DNA of 64,000 nt from DAIPKP01 sp964539095 (GCA_964539095.1 CAZIFL010000012.1:1-64000); one strand, 5' to 3'; positions 16,001 through 25,595 are shown, numbered from the stretch's first letter. Translations and numbers: made by a program. Notes: generated by a model not told the origin, from the letters alone.

Positions 16001-17560
16001 ATGCGGCGTTGGAAAGGTTTGTTGGTAGCGGGACTTATGGTGCTCATGGTTATGACCCTGGTGGGAACGGCCGGAGCGGCTCAAAAGCCTCTTCTCATTG
16101 GCATGAACACCGGAGCCATCGTGACTCTGGATCCTGCGGCATGTTACGAAGTGGAAGGGCACTGGCTGCTCGCCAATGTCTACGATAGCCTGGTGAAGTT
16201 CAAGGCGGGTTCCGCCAGCGAGATCGAACCCTGCCTTGCCACGGATTGGGAAGTGGATGGAAAAACACTGAAGCTCCACCTTAGGGAAGGGGTGAAGTTC
16301 TCCAACGGGGATCTTATGGAGCCTGAAGACGTGGTCTACTCCCTCAAGCGTGTAGTGGCTCTGAAGGCCTCCCCCTCCTGGATTCTTACCCAGTTCGGGG
16401 TTACTGAAGAGAGCATCAGTGCCGAGGGGAACGTTATCAAGATCGAGATGGACGAACCCTATTCTCCCCAGCTCGTTATGTCCTGCATGACCTACATCTC
16501 CGGGGTGATGCAGAAGAAAGCCATTCTGGCAAACGAGAAGGACGGCGATATGGGGGCGGATTATCTCGACCGCACCTCCATCGGCACAGGGCCCTACTAC
16601 CTGGAAAGCTGGACGAGAAATGAGCGGATCGTGCTCAAGGCGAATCCCCACTACTGGGGTGAGGCCCCGAAGATCGACACCATCATGATGCTTGATATTC
16701 CGGAATCATCGAGCCAGCTTCTGCAGCTCAAGCGTGGAACCATCCACATCGCCTGGAATCTGGGATATGATCAGATCCCAGAAGTACAGATCACCGAGGG
16801 ACTCTCCACCACCACCACCCCCATGTTCAAGATGATCTATCTCGGCATGAACGGGGTCATCGAACCGCTGAACAACGTAAAGGTGCGCCAGGCCATCAAG
16901 TCTGCCATCGACACCGCCGGACTGGTGCAGGCCGTGGGCGGCGGCGTGAAGGAGCTTCACACCTTTATTCCCGAAGGGATGTTTGCCCACTATGAGGGAG
17001 ATCCCTTCCCTTACAATCCCGAGAGAGCGAGGGAGCTTCTTACGGAAGCGGGATTCCCCGACGGTGTGGACGTCAATCTTCTCATTCCGGACTTCCTCGC
17101 CACAGCGGGTACGGTGGTGAAGGCCAATCTCGATGCGGTGGGTATCAGAACGAATCTTCAGACCATCGCCTACACCACCCTTCTCGGCAAGTATCGGGAA
17201 CAGGGGATCGAAGTGGTTATGGCCCGATGGGGAGCAGACTACGGAGATCCCGACGCCATGGCAAAGCCCTTTGCCCACTGCCGAACCACCGGCCCCGAGG
17301 CGAAGATCAAGCAGCTTGCCTGGCGGAACGCCTATGCCAATCCGGAGCTGACGGATCTGGTGGAAGAGGCCCAGTTCATTCAGGATACGGAAAAACGTAA
17401 GGATATGTACGTGGAAATCCAGAAAATATGGCAGGAAGAGGGGCCCTTCGAGATTCTCTACCAGTTCTCCGGCCAGGTGGGGCTCCGGGACGCGGTGAAG
17501 AACTTCCATCTCAGCCCCCTTACAGAGACCCGAATGGAGTTTGTGGAGCTGGCTCAGTAG
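16001..17560 (+). CDS. dppA: peptide ABC transporter substrate-binding protein (family 5)
   Basis: A 519-residue protein from ATG 16001 with GAAGGAGG upstream; an in-frame extension towards 15578 overlaps the epimerase gene and is rejected. Residues 1-26 form a signal peptide ending GTAGA-AQ. The mature sequence begins with GMNTGAIVTLDPA, and LREGVKFSNGDLMEPEDVVYSLKR is the conserved SBP_bac_5 region. No lipobox Cys is seen, so it is probably periplasmic. It binds peptides for DppBCDF. Confidence 0.9.
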   Translation: MRRWKGLLVAGLMVLMVMTLVGTAGAAQKPLLIGMNTGAIVTLDPAACYEVEGHWLLANVYDSLVKFKAGSASEIEPCLATDWEVDGKTLKLHLREGVKFSNGDLMEPEDVVYSLKRVVALKASPSWILTQFGVTEESISAEGNVIKIEMDEPYSPQLVMSCMTYISGVMQKKAILANEKDGDMGADYLDRTSIGTGPYYLESWTRNERIVLKANPHYWGEAPKIDTIMMLDIPESSSQLLQLKRGTIHIAWNLGYDQIPEVQITEGLSTTTTPMFKMIYLGMNGVIEPLNNVKVRQAIKSAIDTAGLVQAVGGGVKELHTFIPEGMFAHYEGDPFPYNPERARELLTEAGFPDGVDVNLLIPDFLATAGTVVKANLDAVGIRTNLQTIAYTTLLGKYREQGIEVVMARWGADYGDPDAMAKPFAHCRTTGPEAKIKQLAWRNAYANPELTDLVEEAQFIQDTEKRKDMYVEIQKIWQEEGPFEILYQFSGQVGLRDAVKNFHLSPLTETRMEFVELAQ

Positions 17561-17613
17561 AGTTGCAACCCTGGAAAGGCCGCTTCTAAAAGGGTCTGAG
17601 GCGCTGAAACAAA

Positions 17614-17646
17614 GATGCCCCCGGTGGTATCCTCGCCGGGGGTATC
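17614..17646 (+). terminator. intercistronic stem-loop after dppA
   Basis: Arms GATGCCCCCGG (17614-17624) and CCGGGGGTATC (17636-17646) pair over 11 positions with one G-U. It lies in the 152-base gap between dppA and dppB and lacks a T-run. It probably protects the dppA message or causes partial termination, so that binding protein exceeds permease, as in many ABC operons. Confidence 0.65.
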
Positions 17647-17712
17647 TCCCTCGAAATACCTTGGGGTTGCCAGGGATTTCGAGCAATCTTATAAACCCGA
17701 GAGGAAAAGTCC

Positions 17713-18723
17713 ATGAGTTTTACTCGGTACCTATTCAAACGACTGGCCTTGTTTTTTCTTGTTATCTTCGGCGTGGTGACGGTGACCTTCATCATCTGCC
17801 GCATGGTGCCTGCAGATCCCGTGGGGGCTATCCTCGGAGAGAACGCCCCCCAGGAGCTGGTGGAGCGAACCGAGCGCATGCTGGGGCTCCATCTCCCCCT
17901 CTATGAGCAGTATTGGCGGACCCTCAAGGGGGTGGCTACCCTGGATCTCGGGATAGCCCTGCGGACGAACAACCCCGTCACCACGGATCTCAAAAAATAC
18001 TTTCCCGCCACCCTGGAGCTGGTGATCTTCGCCATGATCATCGCGGTCTTCTTCGGCATTGCCCTGGGGATTGTGGCGGCGGTGAAGCGAAACCGCTGGC
18101 CGGATATCCTTAGTCGGATCTTCTCCCTGGTGGGGATATCCATGCCCGCCTTCTGGCTGGGGCTTCTGATCATCCTCTTCTTCTTCTACCACATTCCCCT
18201 GCTCCCTGCGGGGGGGCGCCTGGCCCCTTATCTTATGCCACCTCCCACGGTGACGGGGATGTACACCGTGGATAGCCTCCTGGCGGGGGATTTTGCCACC
18301 TTTTGGAACGCCCTCTATCATCTTGTGGGGCCTGCCCTGGTACTGGGATGGATCCAGATGGCCTATATCGGCCGGGTTACCCGATCCTCCATGCTGGAAA
18401 TCCTTAACGAAGAATATATCCGAACCGCCCGGGTGAAGGGGCTTCCGGAGCGCAAGGTCATTTTGGGGCATGCCTTCCGGAACGCCTCCATCACGGTGAT
18501 CACCATGATCGGTATCTCCGTGGGGTATATGCTCGAAGGGTCGGTGCTTACCGAGACCGTCTTCGGCTATCCCGGTTTGGGGCGCTATTCGGTGAACGCC
18601 TTTCTTGCGCTCGATCTCAACGCCGTGGTGGGGTCCGTGACCCTCATTGCCCTCTGCTATGCCGGGAGCAATCTATTGGTGGATCTGCTGTACGGTTTTC
18701 TTGATCCCCGAGTTCGGTCCTAA
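17713..18723 (+). CDS. dppB: dipeptide ABC transporter permease DppB
   Basis: A 336-residue, six-helix inner-membrane permease. The N-terminal TRYLFKRLALFFLVIFGVVT and VTFIICRMVPADPVGAILGE blocks are typical of DppB/OppB. The cytoplasmic loop EYIRTARVKGLPERKV is the EAA motif that docks to the ATPases. Its stop is ten bases before dppC. It forms the pore with DppC. Confidence 0.9.
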   Translation: MSFTRYLFKRLALFFLVIFGVVTVTFIICRMVPADPVGAILGENAPQELVERTERMLGLHLPLYEQYWRTLKGVATLDLGIALRTNNPVTTDLKKYFPATLELVIFAMIIAVFFGIALGIVAAVKRNRWPDILSRIFSLVGISMPAFWLGLLIILFFFYHIPLLPAGGRLAPYLMPPPTVTGMYTVDSLLAGDFATFWNALYHLVGPALVLGWIQMAYIGRVTRSSMLEILNEEYIRTARVKGLPERKVILGHAFRNASITVITMIGISVGYMLEGSVLTETVFGYPGLGRYSVNAFLALDLNAVVGSVTLIALCYAGSNLLVDLLYGFLDPRVRS

Positions 18724-18733
18724 GGGGGTACGC

Positions 18734-19642
18734 ATGAGCACACATACTGTCAAAACTATTAAAAAGAAGAGCTGGAGAGAACGCCACGCCTCGGAGCTTT
18801 CCCAACTGCGGGAATTTTTCTTTGCGGTGAAGAAGAGCAAGCTCGCCCTGGCGGGACTTGTGATTGTGCTCAGCCTGGTGTTCATCGCCCTCACCGCGCC
18901 TCTTATCGCCCCTTACGATCCTCTGGCGATGAATCTAGGGAACCGTCTTCAGGCTCCTTCGGGGGAACATCTCATGGGAACCGATGAACTGGGGCGGGAT
19001 ATCCTCTCCCGCATCCTCTACGGCACCGGGCTGGCTCTGAAGATCATGATCATCGTGCTTCTCATCGACCTTCCTCTGGGGGTCTTTCTGGGGATCGTGG
19101 CGGGATACTTCGGGGGGTGGATCGACGAGGTGATCATGCGTCTGGCGGATATCTTCATGGCCTTTCCCCGGCTCATTCTCGCCATGGCCATTGGGGCCGC
19201 CCTGGGGCCGAGCCTCACCAACACCATGATCGCCATCGCCGTAACCCTCTGGCCCTCCTACGCTCGGCTTGCCCGGGGGGAGACCCTGAGCATCAAGGAG
19301 CGTACCTTCATCGAGGCGGAAAAATCCATCGGCACCCCCAAGTGGAAGATCCTCTCCTCCTACATCCTTCCTCTCTGCTCCTCCACCACCATTGTTCGGG
19401 CCACTCTGGACATGGGAAACGTTATCCGTATCGCCGCGGGGATGAGCTTCATCGGCCTGGGGGCTCAGGCTCCCATGCCGGAGTGGGGGCTCATGGTGAG
19501 TACCGGGCGTGACTTTCTGGTGAATCAGTGGTGGGTCCCCACCTTTCCGGGGCTTGCCATCCTGATCACGGTCTTCGGATTCAACCTTTTAGGGGATGGT
19601 ATTCGGGATATCGCGGATCCGCATCTGAGAAGGGGAGACTGA
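18734..19642 (+). CDS. dppC: dipeptide ABC transporter permease DppC
   Basis: A 302-residue permease from ATG 18734, preceded by AAGGGGG. It has a long basic N-terminal tail, one helix, then the BPD_transp_1 core with GTDELGRDILSRILYG, the EAA loop FIEAEKSIGTPKWKI and IGLGAQAPMPEWGLM. Its TGA overlaps the ATG of dppD by one base, so translation is coupled. It is the partner of DppB. Confidence 0.9.
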   Translation: MSTHTVKTIKKKSWRERHASELSQLREFFFAVKKSKLALAGLVIVLSLVFIALTAPLIAPYDPLAMNLGNRLQAPSGEHLMGTDELGRDILSRILYGTGLALKIMIIVLLIDLPLGVFLGIVAGYFGGWIDEVIMRLADIFMAFPRLILAMAIGAALGPSLTNTMIAIAVTLWPSYARLARGETLSIKERTFIEAEKSIGTPKWKILSSYILPLCSSTTIVRATLDMGNVIRIAAGMSFIGLGAQAPMPEWGLMVSTGRDFLVNQWWVPTFPGLAILITVFGFNLLGDGIRDIADPHLRRGD

Positions 19643-20595
19643 TGAAGGAGATACTACTCGACATTCAGGATCTATACGTCAATTTCTATACCTACCGGGG
19701 GGTGGTGCGGGCCATCAATGGGGTGAGCCTCCAGGTGCGCCAGGGAGAATTCTTCGGCCTGGTGGGGGAGACGGGATGCGGTAAAAGCGTCACCGCCTCG
19801 GCCATTCTGGATCTGGTGCGCAATCCCGGACGCATCGAGGGGGGGAAGATCCTCTTCAAGGGGGAAGACCTCCTGAAGATGGACAAGAAAAAAATGGGTC
19901 GCACCATCCGGGGACGCCAGATCACCATGATCATGCAGCATCCCGTGGCAGCCCTCAACCCGGTGATGCGGGTGCAGGATCAGATTGCGGAGGTCCTCGC
20001 TCACAATCTGAGTAAACAAGAGGCCCGCCAGGCTGCCATTCAATGCCTGGCGGAGGTGAACATCCCGGAGCCCGAGAAGGTGGCCCGGTACTATCCCCAC
20101 CAGCTTTCGGGAGGCATGGCCCAGCGGGTGATGATCGCCCTCATGCTCTCCTCGGAGCCCCCTCTCCTCATCGCAGACGAGCCCACCACCGCCCTGGATG
20201 TCTCCGTTCAGGCCCAGGTGCTTCTGCTGCTGGAAGAGCTGGTAAAAAAGAAGAACTCCAGCGTGCTCCTCATCACCCACGATATGTCCGTGGTGGCGGA
20301 GACCTGCCACCGGGTGGGGGTTATGTACGCGGGAGATGTGGCGGAGGTGGGGAGTGTTCAGGAGGTGATCTTCAACCCCAAACACCCCTACACCAAGGGG
20401 CTCATGCAGGCCATCCCCTCGGAGGAGCGCACCGAGCTGGAGGGCATTCCCGGCACCGTGCCGGATCTGGTAACCCCCCCGCCGGGGTGCCGCTTCCACC
20501 CCCGATGCCCCCAGGCCATGGAGCGTTGCAGCAGAGAAAAACCGCTTCCCCGAGAGGTTTCAGAAGGGCATACCGTGGCCTGTCACCTCTATTAA
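19642..20595 (+). CDS. dppD: dipeptide ABC transporter ATPase DppD
   Basis: A 317-residue ATPase: Walker A GETGCGKS at 42-49, Q-loop MQHPVAALNPV, signature LSGGMAQR, Walker B LLIADEPTTALD and C-terminal CRFHPRC extension. It pairs with the DppF encoded at the front of the operon to make the heterodimeric motor. It is the last gene before a 15-base-pair hairpin at 20655. Confidence 0.9.
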   Translation: MKEILLDIQDLYVNFYTYRGVVRAINGVSLQVRQGEFFGLVGETGCGKSVTASAILDLVRNPGRIEGGKILFKGEDLLKMDKKKMGRTIRGRQITMIMQHPVAALNPVMRVQDQIAEVLAHNLSKQEARQAAIQCLAEVNIPEPEKVARYYPHQLSGGMAQRVMIALMLSSEPPLLIADEPTTALDVSVQAQVLLLLEELVKKKNSSVLLITHDMSVVAETCHRVGVMYAGDVAEVGSVQEVIFNPKHPYTKGLMQAIPSEERTELEGIPGTVPDLVTPPPGCRFHPRCPQAMERCSREKPLPREVSEGHTVACHLY

Positions 20596-20654
20596 CGAAA
20601 ACTCCCATGTCTTGATGATTGAGCGTGACGCTCACCGAAACATGTGAACAAATC

Positions 20655-20695
20655 ACACAGCGCCCGGCTTCTCCCAGGAGAGCCGGGCGCTGTGT
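20655..20695 (+). terminator. hairpin terminator after the dpp operon
   Basis: Fifteen-base perfect arms (20655-20669 and 20681-20695) surround an 11-base loop that can itself fold (CTCC/GGAG). No T-run follows, so termination may be bidirectional or incomplete. The rest of 20596-20920 carries the presumed promoter of the tolC gene. I see TATACT near 20871 but no well-spaced -35 box. Confidence 0.7.
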
Positions 20696-20920
20696 CATCT
20701 GCCCTTGGGAGGCTTTCTCCTTGCTTTTGGGAACCAAAGTAATCTCTCCTGCTTTTTCTTGTTACCGGAAAGAGCCTCGGCATGGGAGAAAGAAAGCTCT
20801 TCCTCTCTTGGGGGGCAGCTCTTTACACTTCTTAATGTTTTTTGACCGCCCTTTTACAGGTTCCGCTCTATACTACAGGGTGTGAACGACTAAATGTTGA
20901 GCCTGTCAGGAGGGCTTTGA

Positions 20921-22183
20921 ATGAAAAAAAAGTTCTGTCTCTTTATTGCGGGGGTGTTTTTCCTCTCTTCCGCTGCCCAGGCCCTGGAGATTTCCCAGGG
21001 AGAGGTACTCTCTCTGGAGCAGTGCCTTTTGATCGCCCAGGAGAGGCATCCGGATCTTCGGGGTGCCGAGGCTTCGGTGGCAATAAGCCGCAGCGGGGTG
21101 GATCAGGCCGAGGCTTCCCGAAATCCCGGGGTAAATCTTTCGAGCAGCTACCGCAGAAATTCCATAACCCACGAGGGATATGACAAGTATTCCAGCGGGA
21201 TTACGGTCTCGCAGCTCATCACCGATTGGGGGAAGACCAAAAGTCAGGTGGCCCTGGCGGATTTCGATCTTCAGGCATCCCGGTACGATTACGATACGGT
21301 GCTTCAGAACCTCTTTTTCGAGGTAAAACAAGCGTACTTTACCCTTCTCCGGGCCGAGAAGGAAGAAAATGTAGCTCTTGAAGCGGTGAAGACCTACGAA
21401 CACCATCTGGAGCAGGCCCGGAACTTTTACCGGGTGGGAAGAGTTTCGAAGATCGACGTTACCACCGCCGAGGTAGATCTGAGCAAAGCTCAACTGGGGT
21501 TGATAAAGGCGAAAACCTCCGTGGAGGTTGCCCGGGCGACCCTCTCGGGCGCTCTGGGTTATTCCGAGGCTCCTTCCTATGAGATTCAGGATGTGCTGCT
21601 TCGGGAGAAGGTGCCCATCACCCTGGAGGATGCCCTGAAAAGCGCTATCATGACCCGGCCGGATCTAAGGGCCCAGGAGATCCGGCGGAACCGGGCGGAG
21701 GAATCAGTAACGCTCGCAGGAAAGAGCAACGCCCCCAGCCTTTCAGCCAAGGGAGGCTATACCTGGGGAGATCAGGATTTTGCCGGAAGCGGAGAGGCCT
21801 ATCTCGGACTCTCCCTGGAAATGCCCCTGTACGATGGGGGCCTTACCCGGGCCAAAGTGGCCCAGGCCCGGGGAGAGCTGGATAAATCCGAGGCGAATCT
21901 CGAAGGGCTCCGCCAGGATGTCCTTCTGGAGGTAAAAAAGGCCTTTCTGGAGCTGCGCAACTCCGAAGAGGCTATCGGAGCTGCGGAAAAAATCCTGGAA
22001 CATGCGAGGGAAAACCTGAATCTCGCCAACGGAAGATATGAGGTGGGTGTAGGTTCTCCTGTGGAGGTTACGGATGCCACGGAAAATTATATGAGCGCTC
22101 AAAAGGATTATTACGGCTCTCTGTACGAATATCAGTTGGCCTTAGGGGCCCTGGAGAAAGCTCTGGGAGGTGCTTTGGAATGA
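20921..22183 (+). CDS. tolC: TolC-family outer membrane efflux protein
   Basis: A 420-residue protein with a signal peptide (MKKKFCLFIAGVFFL, cleavage near AQA-LE). Two homologous halves of the outer-membrane-efflux fold follow: long helical stretches and short strands, with LSLEQCLLIAQERHPDLRGA and LEDALKSAIMTRPDLRAQEI starting each repeat. It forms a trimeric channel through the outer membrane and periplasm, which shows that the host is diderm. Its stop overlaps the MacA-like start by four bases. RBS TCAGGAGG precedes ATG 20921. Confidence 0.9.
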   Translation: MKKKFCLFIAGVFFLSSAAQALEISQGEVLSLEQCLLIAQERHPDLRGAEASVAISRSGVDQAEASRNPGVNLSSSYRRNSITHEGYDKYSSGITVSQLITDWGKTKSQVALADFDLQASRYDYDTVLQNLFFEVKQAYFTLLRAEKEENVALEAVKTYEHHLEQARNFYRVGRVSKIDVTTAEVDLSKAQLGLIKAKTSVEVARATLSGALGYSEAPSYEIQDVLLREKVPITLEDALKSAIMTRPDLRAQEIRRNRAEESVTLAGKSNAPSLSAKGGYTWGDQDFAGSGEAYLGLSLEMPLYDGGLTRAKVAQARGELDKSEANLEGLRQDVLLEVKKAFLELRNSEEAIGAAEKILEHARENLNLANGRYEVGVGSPVEVTDATENYMSAQKDYYGSLYEYQLALGALEKALGGALE

Positions 22184-23451
22184 AAAAGATGGCTTTGCTC
22201 GTACTCTTTCTTGTGGCCGGAACGGTGGGGTTCTGGTTTCTTCAGGGGCGAAAGAATGACACCCTTCTGGTGGATACCACCACAGTGCAACGGGGGGATC
22301 TCATAAAAGCAGTCTCCTCCACGGGAACCCTCGAAGCGGTGAATACCGTGAATGTGGGAGCCCAGGTGTCAGGGACTGTGAACAGAATCTATGTGGACTA
22401 TAACTCCCTGGTGAAAAAGGGAGATCTCCTGGCGGAGATTGACTCTTCTCTTTTGGGAGCCAAGGTAAAACAGGCTCAGGCTAACGTCCTTTCCGCCCGG
22501 GCAAATCTTCAGGAGGCCCAGGCTACCGTCAAGAATGCCAAGAAGACAAGGGACCGGGCCCAGGATCTTTTCTCCAGGGATCTCATAGCGGAAAGCGAAC
22601 TCGATACATCCCAGAAGGACTATGAGACCAGCCTTGCCCGGGTGAACTCCGCCAAGGCAAGCCTTGCCCAGGCGGAGGCAAATCTGGAGTACGAGGAGAC
22701 CACCCTGGGGTATACGAAAATCACCTCTCCCATAAATGGGGTTATCACGGATAGAGCTGTGGACGAAGGGCAGACGGTGAACTCCAGCCAGACCGCCCCG
22801 GATCTTTTTACCATAGCGGAAGATCTGATGAAGATGCGGGTGGCTACGGAGGTGGACGAGGCGGATATAGGGCAGGTTAAATCGGGGCAGATGGTGGAGT
22901 TTACCGTGGATGCCTATCCAGATCTCTCCTTTCAGGGCAAGGTGAACGAAATACGCCTGGCTCCCAAAACTTCGGATAACGTGGTGAGTTACACCGTCAT
23001 GGTGGAGGTGGCAAATCCGGATCTCAAGCTCATGCCCGGCATGACCGCCAACGTCTCCATCATCGCCGACAAGAAAGAAGGGGTTTTCAAAGTAGCTGCT
23101 TCGGCCCTTCGGTTTATGCCTTCTGCAGAGTTTTTGGATCTTTCTCAAGATTCCGGAGCCGCAGAGGGCTCCTTATCCCCCCGGGGGGAAGGAGGCAAGA
23201 AGGGTTCGGGATCCGGCTCCGGTGCTGGCTCTAGCTCCGGTACTGGTGGGGGAAGTGCATCAAGAGAAGCCACCCTTTGGCTCTACGAACAGGGGAAACT
23301 TCGTCCTCTTCCGGTGAAGGTGGGGATTTCCGACGGCATGTATACTCAAATCTCGGGGGATCTCACCGAGGGGCTCCAGGTAGTAACAAGAATTACCGGA
23401 GGAGAATCCTCTAAAGGAGGTGCTCCCTTTGGCTTTACTCCTGGTCGATGA
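22180..23451 (+). CDS. macA: MacA-type periplasmic adaptor (HlyD/MFP family)
   Basis: A 423-residue membrane-fusion protein. An N-terminal anchor is followed by a lipoyl half-motif (VGAQVSGTVNRIYVD), a coiled-coil hairpin (about 90-165), the second half-motif, and beta-barrel and membrane-proximal domains. It joins the MacB permease to the TolC channel. A Gly/Ser-only stretch of about 25 residues near 343-365, absent from ordinary MacA, sits before the last strands. The gene end contains the ribosome site and start of the next gene. Confidence 0.85.
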   Translation: MKKMALLVLFLVAGTVGFWFLQGRKNDTLLVDTTTVQRGDLIKAVSSTGTLEAVNTVNVGAQVSGTVNRIYVDYNSLVKKGDLLAEIDSSLLGAKVKQAQANVLSARANLQEAQATVKNAKKTRDRAQDLFSRDLIAESELDTSQKDYETSLARVNSAKASLAQAEANLEYEETTLGYTKITSPINGVITDRAVDEGQTVNSSQTAPDLFTIAEDLMKMRVATEVDEADIGQVKSGQMVEFTVDAYPDLSFQGKVNEIRLAPKTSDNVVSYTVMVEVANPDLKLMPGMTANVSIIADKKEGVFKVAASALRFMPSAEFLDLSQDSGAAEGSLSPRGEGGKKGSGSGSGAGSSSGTGGGSASREATLWLYEQGKLRPLPVKVGISDGMYTQISGDLTEGLQVVTRITGGESSKGGAPFGFTPGR

Positions 23452-24121
23452 CGTTCATAAAACCTATGTCATGGGAGATCTGGAGGTGCACGCTCTTCAG
23501 GGGGTCTCCTTTTCCATCGAAGAGGGGGAGTTCGTCTCCATCATGGGGGCCTCGGGATCGGGGAAATCCACCCTTATGAACATCCTCGGATGCCTGGATG
23601 TTCCCAGCCGGGGGCGGTATGTCCTGGGGGGGGAGGATGTAAGCCACCTGAAGCCCGATGCCCTGGCGGATATCCGGCGGGACACCATCGGCTTCGTCTT
23701 TCAGGGTTTTAACCTCATCTCCAAGATGACCGCCCTGGAAAACGTGGAGCTTCCCATGCTCTACAAGGGAATCAAAACCCGAGAGAGAGCCAGACGGGCT
23801 CTGAAGGCCCTGGAGGCGGTGGAATTGGGAGACCGGGGAAAGCACCAGCCCCATCAGCTTTCGGGGGGACAGCAGCAGCGGGTAGCCATTGCCCGGGCCC
23901 TCGCAAACGACGCTCCCCTCATTCTTGCGGACGAACCCACGGGAAATCTCGATAGCCATACCAGCGAAGAGGTAATGAAGCTCTTTGTCCGGCTGAATGA
24001 AGAGACGGGAAAAACCGTGGTTCAGGTTACCCATGAGCCGGAAATGGCGCGGTTCAGCAGAAGAGTTATTACCTTCCGGGACGGTGCAATGATGAGCGAT
24101 GAGGAGGTGCGCCCCTCATGA
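23429..24121 (+). CDS. MacB-type ABC exporter ATPase
   Basis: A 230-residue LolD/MacB-like ATPase: Walker A GASGSGKST, signature LSGGQQQR, Walker B LILADEPTGNLDS. TTG at 23429 lies eight bases after AGGAGG and is the likely start; GTG at 23420 overlaps that site. It therefore overlaps the adaptor gene by 23 bases. Here ATPase and permease are separate genes, unlike the fused MacB of enterobacteria. The likely job is export of a peptide, lipopeptide or drug through TolC. Confidence 0.88.
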   Translation: MALLLVDDVHKTYVMGDLEVHALQGVSFSIEEGEFVSIMGASGSGKSTLMNILGCLDVPSRGRYVLGGEDVSHLKPDALADIRRDTIGFVFQGFNLISKMTALENVELPMLYKGIKTRERARRALKALEAVELGDRGKHQPHQLSGGQQQRVAIARALANDAPLILADEPTGNLDSHTSEEVMKLFVRLNEETGKTVVQVTHEPEMARFSRRVITFRDGAMMSDEEVRPS

Positions 24122-25344
24122 TGAGCCTTGGAGAGACTGCGAAAATATCCTTTAGGGCCTTAAAAGCCAACAAAACCCGGTCTGCCCTCACCATGCTGGG
24201 TATCGTCATCGGGGTTACGGCGGTGATCGTCATGTTTGCGGTGGGCAATGGGGCGAATAAACAGATCAGCGAGCAGTTCGCAAGCCTGGGGAGCAATATT
24301 CTCATGGTACGTCCCGGAGCCGATCAGGGCCCCGGAGGAGGATCGCGAAGCCAGGTAAACACGCTGGTGGTGGAAGATGCCTACGCCATGGTGGAACACT
24401 GCAGCGCTGTGGCCTATGCGGCCCCGGTCTATGGTGGCAAGGCCCAGACGGTATATGGAAATGCCAACTACCCCGCCAGCGTTACCGGCACCACCCAGGA
24501 TTACTTTGCTATCCAGGATTGGGAGCTTGCGTCGGGGCGGAGCTTTACGGATCAGGACGTGCGGAGCGCCACCAAGGTCTGCGTCATCGGCCAGACCATA
24601 GCAAAGGAACTCTTCGGATGGGAGGATCCCCTAGGTAAGATTATCCGGGTTAAAAAAGTTCCCATGATGGTCATAGGGGTTCTTCGGGAGCTGGGGGACA
24701 GCCCCCGGGGGGATGATCAGGATGCGGTGGTGGTGGTTCCCGTTAGCACCGCTCTGCGGAGGCTCTTCAGCCCTCCCAGGCCGGACAGCGTCTCCATGAT
24801 CTCCGTGAAGGCCATCGACGAAAACCATTTGGATCTTGCCCAGAGGCAGGTGGAGGATCTTCTCGACCTCCGGCACAAGATACGACCGGGGCAGGAGAGG
24901 GATTTCACCGTCAGAAACCTTACCCAGTTTGTAGAATCCGCCAAGAGCGCCACCACGGTGATGACCCTGTTGCTTACCGCCGTGGCAGGAGTCTCCCTTC
25001 TGGTAGGGGGCATCGGTATCATGAACATCATGCTGGTCTCCGTCACCGAACGAACCCGGGAGATTGGCATCCGCATGGCCATCGGTGCCAAAAGCGGGGA
25101 TATCCGCCTCCAGTTCCTTGTGGAAGCCCTTACCCTCTCGCTTCTCGGAGGGGTAGCGGGAATTCTCCTAGGCATGGGGGGAGCGCATATCATATCCTCT
25201 GTCTTCGGCTGGGCCACGGAGGTCTCCCTCATGTCGATCCTTCTTTCCTTCGGCTTTTCCGGCTTTGTGGGGATCTTCTTCGGCTACTACCCCGCCTACA
25301 AGGCCTCTCTTCTGAACCCCATCGAGGCACTACGGTACGAATAA
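24118..25344 (+). CDS. macB: MacB-type ABC exporter permease
   Basis: A 408-residue permease. The N-terminal helix (SALTMLGIVIGVTAVIVMF) is followed by a large periplasmic domain (about 45-280) and three C-terminal FtsX-type helices with GIGIMNIMLVSVTERTREIG and PAYKASLLNPIEALRYE. This is the mechanotransmission fold of MacB and LolCE. The start overlaps the ATPase stop by four bases. It completes a TolC-MacA-MacB tripartite system and ends at a strong hairpin. Confidence 0.88.
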   Translation: MMSLGETAKISFRALKANKTRSALTMLGIVIGVTAVIVMFAVGNGANKQISEQFASLGSNILMVRPGADQGPGGGSRSQVNTLVVEDAYAMVEHCSAVAYAAPVYGGKAQTVYGNANYPASVTGTTQDYFAIQDWELASGRSFTDQDVRSATKVCVIGQTIAKELFGWEDPLGKIIRVKKVPMMVIGVLRELGDSPRGDDQDAVVVVPVSTALRRLFSPPRPDSVSMISVKAIDENHLDLAQRQVEDLLDLRHKIRPGQERDFTVRNLTQFVESAKSATTVMTLLLTAVAGVSLLVGGIGIMNIMLVSVTERTREIGIRMAIGAKSGDIRLQFLVEALTLSLLGGVAGILLGMGGAHIISSVFGWATEVSLMSILLSFGFSGFVGIFFGYYPAYKASLLNPIEALRYE

Positions 25345-25370
25345 CCGACAGGTATAGCAGAAAGAGCGGC

Positions 25371-25439
25371 ACCACAAGATTACAGTGAGAGGGCGGACCG
25401 TGGGTCTGCCCTCTCACTGTAATCTTGTGGTCTCTTTTT
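25371..25439 (+). terminator. very long intrinsic terminator
   Basis: Perfect 24-base arms (25371-25394 and 25408-25431) close a 13-base loop that contains a further GACC/GGTC pair. Five T residues follow at 25435-25439. It ends the efflux operon and is much longer than a terminator needs to be. Confidence 0.85.
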
Positions 25440-25516
25440 CGGGACCTATGCTTTGAGGATATTCGTTGCACGTGCAAGGCATGCAGATCGCAAGTTCCAC
25501 GCCAAGGTGGAAAAAT

Positions 25517-25545
25517 TTGACTTCAAAAGAGCTTCGCGATATTAT
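25517..25545 (+). promoter_or_regulatory. promoter for a short transcript before the EIIC-EAL gene
   Basis: TTGACT (25517-25522) and TATTAT (25540-25545) are 17 bases apart. A terminator-like hairpin begins only about 50 bases later, so the transcript would be either very short or attenuated. Confidence 0.55.
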
Positions 25546-25595
25546 CGCTCTCGAAATCTCTTACAAAAACAACAATGAAAAATATCCGCACTCCC

